A stretch of 64,000 bases of DNA. Source: Gibbula magus. Lineage: Eukaryota > Mollusca > Gastropoda > Trochida > Trochidae. Both the position numbers and the translations under genes were made by a program. The number at the start of each line of letters is the position of its first letter. Position 1 is the first letter of the stretch. Shown here piece after piece: positions 49,701 to 57,706 of the stretch. The notes beneath the pieces were generated by a model. The model did not search any database. It saw nothing but the letters and a program-made list of their open reading frames with translations, and was not told the DNA's origin. The DNA is taken from the NCBI GenBank assembly GCA_936450465.1, contig OW388304.1, positions 5,648,700 to 5,712,699 on the forward strand. Direction: 5' to 3'.

Positions 49701-49968
49701 TGTCCCGGGAGTACCTGTAAGTTACAATGAGAAACAGACGTGACAATTGATTTCTTAATTTCAAATGATCTACCCTCAATTGTGATAGAACTGCATAAAC
49801 AAATGTTTGCATCCTATATCATATTGATGGTGATATTTTTTCTAAAGGATATGGTATAGTAATTCATTCGCATAAAGTTTTAAATATGGAAGACATGTTA
49901 TTCAAACCTTGGCTGAATAAAAACTTATGTCTCACATTTATATGTCATTAATGTAATATAAATAATGT

Positions 49969-50048
<80 letters not shown>

Positions 50049-53000
50049 ACATTATTTATATTACAATAATGACATAAATAATGTTATATATATATATATA
50101 TTTATAACATTTCCATTATATAACATTACATTAATGGCATATAAATGTTAATGACATATACGAATGTTAATGACATCATGTCTTCAGAACCAAACAATAC
50201 TAATTATGAATTTTCAAAACATTATCTATTCATAACTCTGAGAAACACAAGTTTTAAGAAATGGTCGTTTTGGAACCTCCTTAACTAGACGAGATAGAAG
50301 CCTAAAAAAGCCAGTTTTGGCTTGTTTTGTGACGTCCTACAGTAATGACGTGTCAACAAATTTAAATCAAAGAAGGTTATTTATGTCGATGATATCTTTA
50401 ATTAATTAAATTTCTACTTGTTCAATGTTTTAAACTTAAATACCAAATATTGTGGGCCAAAAACATATTTAAAAAACGATTTTAGCACCCCATGTCTATT
50501 TGATCAGATGTAAAAATAAAAGAAGCATACTATGATGTATGAAATTGTGAATACTTCTTTACATAACATGAGGCTACCAAATACATTCAAAATCTTCTTT
50601 CTTCGACATCAATAATTCATTTTATACTGTTTTCAAAATGTGGGGACGTTTCTTTTGCACGTGAGTTTATATAAATAAAATATATAAAAGATGAAGAATG
50701 TCTCACGTAAAGTAAATGTATATAAAAATATAATACTTCAGATGACACTTGCTGTAGATATCATTTTAATGATGACTGTTGCATTTCGACTTGTTTACAA
50801 GTCTTTTCAACAGTGTACAATGTACAATAGACTTTGAATGATTGGTAAGTGACAAGTGCTTAGCTTGATTAGCACACAATAAACTATTTACGAGGGATTA
50901 AAATTTGAGTCATTGCAGGTCTTACATCCTGGCCCCCAGTCCACGAATTGATCATTTGTTTCAATTGCATAATTGACATTTCTAGCATACATGTAATTAC
51001 GGGGAGTATAAGATTTTGTGCTTCTTGAAAAATGTCTTTTTATAAAATCAAATTTACTTAAAAGACCTTTTGTCATGGTGTTTTGAGTAGAGTCTAAAGA
51101 GGTGTAATTAAAGTCAATGTTTGTTGTTTCTATTGGTGGCACAATGGTTTGGTCGGTAACACTTGTGTAGGTTTGGTCTAAGTCCTCTGTTGACGATAGT
51201 TCTGTGGACTGTTTCATGGCCTCTATTGAGAAGGACACATCTGATTCTTGGTGATGATAATCATTTTTATCAAAATATCTGTCTCTGTTTGGCACTACAA
51301 GTGGCCTTCTGTTAAAAGTTCCCCTCTCCTTGCGAATTCTGTTTTTTTCCGACCTGTTTACCTCCTTTGTATGAACTTTCCCTTTCCTCTTCTGTACATT
51401 TGATTGCCTTGCCAGAGGTAGATGTTTGCGTGTGCTTTATACGTATCTACATAAAATATTGGACAAATCTCCTGGACAGACTTCTATCAAAAACGGATTT
51501 GCAAACTATTTTTTACAGCCGTTATTTAAAAGGTTAAGCAGATATATACCTATATCTGTCCACAAGAATTTGTAGAATTCATATGTAAAGCCCTCAATTG
51601 AATAAAGACTCAAATATCGAGTTTCATTCCTTTAAGTGCTTTTGTTCAATTTCTTAAGAGTCAAATTTCTAAAATGTCTTTCTAGTGTTCGTCAATTTGG
51701 ATATATAATAATTTGGGCAAATTAATTTGTTTCAATGGGAGAACATCTTCACATTGGTTACATTCAATTCAATTCAGTGTATTTCCGGTACTAAAAGGCC
51801 ACAGGCCTATAGTACAATACATTTACATCATTGAAAATACACGCACGTGTAACACACATGAAGATGATACTAGTTACTTGTAACTTATATTGTTTTTATA
51901 CATATATTCTGTTCTAAATAACATTGCATGATAATTAAACATCGACAAATTTTGAAGAAGTGCATTATTTTTGGTATTCCCAATATTTCTGTGAATTTAT
52001 ACATGTTTGGATGGACAATATGATATGTTTTAATATACAATTTTCTCGGGGAATCGTAAACAGGGAAAATTAAAACAAAGTGATATTCATCTTGTATTTC
52101 ATTAAGATCACAAAGTCTGTAAATTCGATGTTCTCTTTGGACTGAGTTGAATCGTCCACTTTCTACAAATAAATCATGTGAAGAACATCTCAGTCTGCTT
52201 AAAGCTGTCCTAAACTTTTTTACATTTACACATGAAAGATAGATTTCGGTTTCAAGAGTAGATTTAAACATTTTGTAATAAAAACATTTACTAGAAAGTG
52301 ATATCTTTTCCAACCATTCTTGTAAATGTATGTCTTTTAATCTGCTTGTTAGTTCAAAAATAAACTTATCATCTGATTCAACATATTGGATTATCCATAC
52401 AAAACCGAAGCCTTTTGTGAATAGAAATTTTCTAACAGAAGTCACCCAGTTCTTTTGCCAACTTTTATCATATAACATCATCATATTATAGCATATATTT
52501 TTTTGGAAGTCGATATGAAGGCATATTCAATAGTTTCAACCAATACTTTCTCGCTTCAATATTTGTAAATAGCTGTATTGGATATCTACCACATTCACCA
52601 TAAACCATTATATTAGGAGTATTGTATTTAACACCCAGAAACCTTTTACAGGCTTTCAATTGTACTTTTTTGATTTCTTTGTAATAATCAAAACCCCATA
52701 TTTCAGCCCTGTATGATAAAATAGGCTTTAGTTTGGCATCGAATATTATGTAATTAGTGAGTTTTAATTTCTTTCATTATACATGAACCTTCAATATTCA
52801 TAAGTCTAGCCTTAATGTAATGTCGCTGCACGCCTTGTCATGCATGCTCTCTATTGTATCTAGATTTATTTCTAAATCATTTATTTCTTCTCCCACTTCT
52901 ACTTTTCTGTTATTTTGTTTTTTCTTCTTTGTTGAAGAGTACGATATTGTCTTGCCCTGTATCAATAATAATCCGGTTTCAAATAATAATTCATCATCAA

Positions 53001-56000
53001 TAGAACATATAATATTGCCGCTTTCGTTAATTTCATACATCTTTATAGTATTGACCTTAATCTATATTCGCCTTTTATGTACAGGTAAACCAATTAAAAG
53101 TACAGGGTACTAAGATTTCTCCCTGTCAGAGTACTACTTGGGTAAATAAAGTAAGAAAGCCAAAATACGTATTGGGGGGACCTTACTACAGTTTAACGGC
53201 ACAACTACTTGGTAACACTAGGATAGTGATCAGTAGCCCGAAATAAGTCGCATTAAGTCACATAAAGTCACATATATATACTAAACAACAAGCAAAGTTT
53301 TCTACAAGTAGGTATGTGTATATAACATGGATATTATGGAAATATAAGAAGATTAAACCATTTCCACACATGAAAATAAACATAACTTACGAACGATGGT
53401 AAACACAATGACATGTTATATATGGAATGAAAGAAGATATTTTTCTTAATGAAAATGGTTAATAATGGTTAAATTACATGATAATGCATTTGATGAAATG
53501 CGGGGGGGGGGGGGGGGGGGGGGGGAGGTTGTGTTAACCGTCGTAACAATAATAGTATGTTTTGTTTAAATGTCATTATTTATACTCACCGTTGATAACT
53601 CACGGTAGCCATTGAGTCTCTCTCAATTAATCACTCGACCAAATATAACACAGTTAAAGTAAAGAGAGTTACCTCACCCATTGCTCCCAGCTAGGAGGCT
53701 TACCCAAGTGACGTCACTTCTTTCTCCTGGAGCCTAGACGTAGGCAGCTCTCAGACTCGCAGGAGTTGAGGTTGGAGGGGTATAAAGATAATGAGTATAA
53801 AATAAAAAATAAAAAATAAAAGTATAAATAATGACGTTTAAACAAAAACATACTAATATTTATCTAGTTGATAACTCACCGTAATCACCATGCCACTGGA
53901 GGGCTGTGAGACACCCCGACAGTAGAGGAAGTACAAAATGTAACTCTCCCCTTCAAAGGGGGGAAATGGTGACTGGTCCGCTAGGACTAGCGGACCGTAA
54001 GGCACAGTGTTAAGAGTCTGTTACAACCCTAAGGGTTCTACTACCGCCGACCCCTCAGACATAGGGGTCGCCAAATAACTAAAAAAAACAACACAACAAC
54101 GACGAAAAGTGCGATGCGACCCACTCAAGGACGGGGATGACCCCCTTATCGTGACGATGGGAACCACCTAGATGATTTTCCCGAGGAGGTACGGTGCTGG
54201 GTGAACACCTAAGGCCCCAGCCTCGCCACGCCAGATCTTTGGTCTATAAGTCGGTTAGATAGTGATTGGCGAACACCATGCCAGACTTCGAGAAACAGCC
54301 CGCCATGATGTCCGCTACAGGTATATTACTATGGAGAGCCATAGTAGCTAATACTGCTCTAATCTCGTGAGGATTAGAGCGAGCAGGAGGAGGGGGTCCA
54401 TCACCTTGTAGGCGTCCAGGACTGCCGATCTCAGATACACCCCCAACTGCCTCTTGTCGATCTCCTTGACACTCGTTTGGGAGTGAGGCAAGAAGAGCCT
54501 GCACTTACCCTGATGTAGAGTCCGGGTGCGTTCTGTGTATATACGTAGAGCGCTCACCGGACAGAGGAGACGGTTCTCCTCGTCCGATGGGTCTACTGTT
54601 GATAATATAGCAGGGATGCTAAATGTCCTGCCGCGCTCGTCTGCAGCCTGGTTCTTGCAGATGAAGTCCGGCGCTAGACCTAGCGTGGCCACAGCGCCGT
54701 CCCTCACCTCGAAGCGGAGCAAGTCAGCTTGCAGTGCGTGCAGTTCAGATATCCTAGCAGCCGATGCAATGGCTACTTTGAAAGCTATCTTCACTGAGAG
54801 ATGCAGGATGGTCGTCTCAGAGACAGGCTCGTAGTAATCCGACTTGAGGTGGTTCATAACCACCACCAAGTCTCATTCCGGAGGCCGAGATTTCTGTTGT
54901 CCATCCACCTGACGATAGGTTTTAATGATCTCCTTAAGGACGGATATGTCAATACCCGGCTCCCGCTTGCGGAGAATTGACATAATCGCAGTGGAGAATC
55001 ACACTGTAGAAGGAAAACAAAAAACCTCTCTTCTAACCCAACCGGTTAAAGCTAGAAACCTTGGTCAAGGGTATTTAATCAAAACATTGCAAACTCTGAG
55101 AGCTAGCAAAAAGGATGTCCAGTCTTGCTGGCGACAAAGAAAGAAATGAAGCCTCCTAGTGGGGAGCGAGGGGGGAGGTAACTCTCTTCATATTAACTGT
55201 GTTATATTTGGTCGAGTGATTAATAAAGAGAAATTCAATGGCTACGGTGAGTTATCAACTAGAGTATGTAAAAATTATATTCTTGGATGCGATCTCATTC
55301 TAACTCTCAACATGCATGTTTCACCAAAACACCGATGCCCCTTGATATAACCATTATTTTAATTAAAATATCAGAGTTGTGTTCTTAGGGTAAAAATGTA
55401 CTAGTACTACGTCTTTGGAGTGATTTGATTAAGTATTAAAGGTATTAAACCTATAATTAATTTGGAAAATGGGCAAAGTTAAAGGTATTGAATCTTGCAC
55501 TTAGTCGGTCACGAGGTTAAACTACATGACTAAGACTGAATGGTCTCCTCACAAGGGATACACATGTCAAGTGTTAAAAGATGACTGAGTAATCAAAATG
55601 TATGACCAAGACAGAATGAAATAGCGAAAAACATATACCTTCGGAATCACCGATTCTGGGGCTTGAAAATGGTGAATGGATTATTCAGTGTTCGTTATAA
55701 TGAATTTGAAAATATAATTCTCAAACTGCAGTAATGTCAAGTCTCTTACAAAAAATACCCCCCTCACCAAAAGATCAGTCATGCATTCAGCTTCAGGAAT
55801 AAGAAGACATACATCAGTAACGTAATATATTTGGGAAGCATTTTAGAATTTGGTAAGATTTTGCTAAAACAGGTTTAATGCTTTGACAACTAAATTGTGT
55901 TTGTCTCCTCAAAAAGTGTCCCCCTTCCTTCGATGGGTAACTTGATTTTTCGGCATTGTAATGATCACTCCAGAGATTAAAATATGTACGTATTAAAATG

Positions 56001-57507
56001 TTACTTTGGTTACATCGATTTATGGGCATACATTTATTTGGAGGTTGAATACCAAGATTATCCAGAGGGAATTGAATTGATTCTGACTCTCTACTTTTTG
56101 TTATAATAGTTTAATATGTGTTATATCTAAATGTATGATACTCACGACGACACCTGAACTCTGTCCAGTTTCCACTGTTAAGACACTCTGCCTCCCCATC
56201 TTCAGCAAACCCCAACTCACAGGTGTAGTTCAAGATGTCTCCAAATGATCTCAGAATAGGACCTTTATCTCCAATAGCGCCATTGGCAATTGATGACAAA
56301 GCACATCCTGTAAAATAAATTTGACAAAAAGTTGATCGTGTCTTCTCATATTACTATTGTGCCATAACTATAAGTGCTGCTACAATCAAAATGGACTAAA
56401 TTTGACCAGTTAGTCTCTTAATTTAACAATATATCAAATGTTGATACTTTATATGGTGTAAGAATCTAAGTTCGCCTTTTTATACAGAACATGATATATT
56501 CAAAAAGCAGGTTTGAGATTAAGTACCTTTCACAAAACCACTATTGAAAACTGAACATTGCACGGTAGTAATACAGTCAGAGACAAAATAAACGATATCG
56601 AAATTTAAGCAGAGGCAAAACCTTAATATTCTTTAAGGAAAGAGTCGATTTGAAAGTCTGTGATTTTGATATATAACGTGAGAGTATGATACTTTATTTC
56701 TTATAGCTGTTCAAAGACACGTGGGGTATTGGAATTGCTATGTTTTGCATCTAAAGTAAAGTTTTGCAAAATATGGATATTATGTTAGTTCCAGATATTG
56801 TAGGCGTAATTTATCTTCTTGGGATTTAAATTGATGACGTATCGTTGGTATAATAAATTATGAAACAAACACAAATAAATAGTTTACTCTCCGTTCTCGC
56901 CTAGTAAAGGAGATTACAACACGACGAATGTCTTAAATATTTGTTATAAACATAACAGATATTATTTGAAAAGTTGCATAAAGCTAGATTAGCTTCTTGA
57001 GACATAATGTTGCTATATGTCAGTCATATCTATCACTCATGCATTAAAATATGTATTGCCGTTATGTTGGTATTGTTTCTCTTGCCTCTGAATGTAGACC
57101 AAACTAATATTGTTTATAATATCATAAACCAGAACGGGTAGAAGTTACAGCTTTCATGGGGTTCATTTGGAGGATGACTACTTTTAAAGTAAAGTTTATT
57201 TACCGGAAACGCTGATATCAGCGTAATGTAATTTAGAGAAAGATACCCCTGGAGTATATGAACTTATTAAAGTAAGTGTAGTTAAATGGCTCTAAATGAA
57301 TGTATTCACAAAAGTAGATATATATCTAAGCAAGTAAACGTATATATGTGTTCTTCTGTGACATGGTTAATTTATAGCGTCAGTATAATTCTTGTACCAT
57401 ATACTTTTCTGACTTTTACCTTCAATTGTGCAATTTCTAATACCATTATCGACTTTACAAACTGTATTTCCAGGGCAAGTGTGGTCTGCACAAACATCGA
57501 CCAAATT
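46685..57507 (-). CDS. gene 3 (partial): half-EGF - CCP - GON protein
   Basis: Exons 2-7 only: 57507-57420, 56307-56146, 49714-49434, 48389-48216, 47953-47812, 46734-46685, with the lengths and phases of gene 1 and no stops or broken splice sites. Exon 1 (signal peptide/PAN) is not in the window. Homology with the intron-1 sequence of genes 1 and 2 continues to about 57615 and then gives way to a transposon that runs past the edge. Either exon 1 lies beyond 64 kb across a very long intron, or it was lost and the gene is disabled. Intact coding exons favour the first. Confidence 0.82.
47812..47953 (-). CDS. gene 3 exon 6: GON domain, end
   Basis: 142 bp, QSWTPGGWMPFMNVTWLG then CGGNCGSCVPTGG. 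N for F is the change produced by the clustered differences from gene 1. Confidence 0.85.
48216..48389 (-). CDS. gene 3 exon 5: GON domain, middle
   Basis: 174 bp, TLQVEITSKTFASGTARTLG type, ending GFQLNPE at a gtgagt donor (gtaagg in genes 1 and 2). Confidence 0.84.
49306..49350. other. hairpin, possible LINE 3' UTR relic
   Basis: GAGGACAGGCA pairs with TGCATGTCCTC around an inner AAGCC/GGCTT stem, followed by AATAAA (49372). Resembles the GGCC-stem structures just 3' of the LINE fragments in this window. It lies 3' of gene 3 exon 4. Confidence 0.35.
49434..49714 (-). CDS. gene 3 exon 4: GON domain, first third
   Basis: 281 bp, TPGTCAEAKLCDVGRTDGEY, then VYCHGMNTHPEEYITL and STEYVKIRIYVS. 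Same length as gene 1. Confidence 0.86.
49942..50074. repeat. AT palindrome with (TA)n centre
   Basis: Arms of about 37 bp (GTAATATAAATAATGTTATA and reverse complement, one mismatch) flank a long TA dinucleotide run that is itself palindromic, so nearly the whole 133 bp can fold on itself. A shorter echo follows at 50075-50110. Confidence 0.88.
50110..50887. other. intron 3 of gene 3, nothing recognised
   Basis: AT-rich, no exon or element recognised. Confidence 0.4.
50888..51433 (-). CDS. unrecognised 181-codon open frame
   Basis: Open from about 51433 to a stop at 50888. The N-terminal half is very basic (QKRKGKVHTKEV, RIRKERGTFNRR), the C-terminal half is rich in S, T and D (ESDVSFSIEAM, STELSSTEDLDQTYTS), ending VDWGPGCKTC. 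No family recognised, no hydrophobic segment. It could be the last exon of a nested gene (a possible acceptor GGCAAG near 51410) or the tail of an unknown mobile element. It lies inside gene 3 intron 3 on the same strand, but gene 3 splices across it. Confidence 0.35.
   Translation of the reverse strand, partial: TRKHLPLARQSNVQKRKGKVHTKEVNRSEKNRIRKERGTFNRRPLVVPNRDRYFDKNDYHHQESDVSFSIEAMKQSTELSSTEDLDQTYTSVTDQTIVPPIETTNIDFNYTSLDSTQNTMTKGLLSKFDFIKRHFSRSTKSYTPRNYMYARNVNYAIETNDQFVDWGPGCKTCNDSNFNPS
51888..52777 (-). pseudogene. LINE 3' fragment, frameshifted
   Basis: Minus strand: LKPILSYRAEIWGFDYYKEI, GVKYNTPNIMVYGECGRYP, then KSWQKNWVTSVRKFLFTKGF and a zinc-finger-like tail. Same family as 45325-46160. 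A one-base shift in a run of A (near 52500) separates the two halves. Its 3' side has an AGGCCtgtGGCCT stem and a GAATT-type simple tail near 51770, as expected of a LINE end. Confidence 0.75.
52798..53040 (-). CDS. short open frame of unknown origin
   Basis: 80 codons with a basic KKKKQNNRK stretch and an acidic EEINDLEINLD tract. Adjacent to the LINE fragment on the same strand, so it may be an unrecognised part of that element. No domain recognised. Confidence 0.2.
   Translation of the reverse strand: MYEINESGNIICSIDDELLFETGLLLIQGKTISYSSTKKKKQNNRKVEVGEEINDLEINLDTIESMHDKACSDITLRLDL
53502..53525 (+). repeat. poly-G tract (24 G)
   Basis: Uninterrupted run of 24 G just outside the DIRS-like element; can form quadruplex structures and is a likely sequencing weak spot. 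Confidence 0.9.
53591..55260 (-). mobile_element. DIRS-like element with inverted terminal repeats
   Basis: GTTGATAACTCACGGTAGCC at the left end is matched in reverse by GGCTACGGTGAGTTATCAAC at the right end, and homology of the arms extends about 115 bp inward (to CTAGGAGGC / GCCTCCTAG). Within it is a tyrosine recombinase on the minus strand. Inverted ends plus a tyrosine recombinase are the signature of DIRS retroelements; RT/RNase H and gag parts are missing, so this is an internally deleted, non-autonomous copy. A further copy of the end motif (TTGATAACTCACCGTAATCA at 53868) and an inverted pair at 53556-53590 / 53820-53852 complicate the left side. Confidence 0.72.
54244..54990 (-). pseudogene. 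DIRS-type tyrosine recombinase, broken
   Basis: Reads SILRKREPGIDISVLKEIIK, then RPPE, TGA (about 54874), DLVVVMNHLKSDYYEP, KIAFKVAIASAARISELHAL (catalytic R of RISEL), then after a frame change near 54395 ARSNPHEIRAVLATMALHSN (H-x-x-R) and FANHYLTDL (nucleophile Y). The order R...HxxR...Y is the tyrosine recombinase signature, and the PxxDL..VL opening matches DIRS1-type integrases, where the TGA position is normally W. Two lesions make it inactive. Frames on the + strand over this region are shadows. Confidence 0.82.
55263..56145. other. intron 3 of gene 3, upstream part
   Basis: Non-coding; 55280-55340 aligns with 19490-19560 of gene 1's intron 3. Confidence 0.45.
56146..56307 (-). CDS. 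gene 3 exon 3: CCP/sushi module
   Basis: 162 bp with the four sushi Cys; one silent difference from gene 2. Confidence 0.86.
56310..57419. other. intron 2 of gene 3
   Basis: Non-coding; aligns with gene 2's intron 2 over long stretches (CGGAAACGCTGATATCAGCG at 57204 and 37886). No element recognised. Confidence 0.5.
57420..57507 (-). CDS. gene 3 exon 2: four-Cys EGF-like half module
   Basis: 88 bp, NLVDVCADHTCPGNTVCKVD then NGIRNCTIE. First visible exon of gene 3. Confidence 0.8.
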
Positions 57508-57639
57508 CTGAAACAGAAGCTTCAAAATTCATATTTATCATCGAACATGTCTTCTCCCCTATCCAAAATATTTATTATATATATTTTTTTATAAACATAA
57601 CTATGTTAAACATGTAACTCCTATAGCGACTGCCGACTG

Positions 57640-57706
57640 TTTACAAGCATGACGTCACAAATCACGTGACATTTTCCTCTGGGAGGCAACACGGCGGGAA
57701 CTTACA
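57640..57706 (+). promoter_or_regulatory. putative promoter of the SWIM-YqaJ-PHD gene
   Basis: ATGACGTCACAAATCACGTG at 57649 combines a CRE palindrome with a CACGTG E-box within 60 bp of the ATG (57707). No TATA box is evident. Position and motif strength make a core-promoter role plausible but unproven. Confidence 0.4.

Noticed and set aside
54526..54834. + strand 102-codon frame
   Set aside because: Shadow of the tyrosine recombinase on the other strand.
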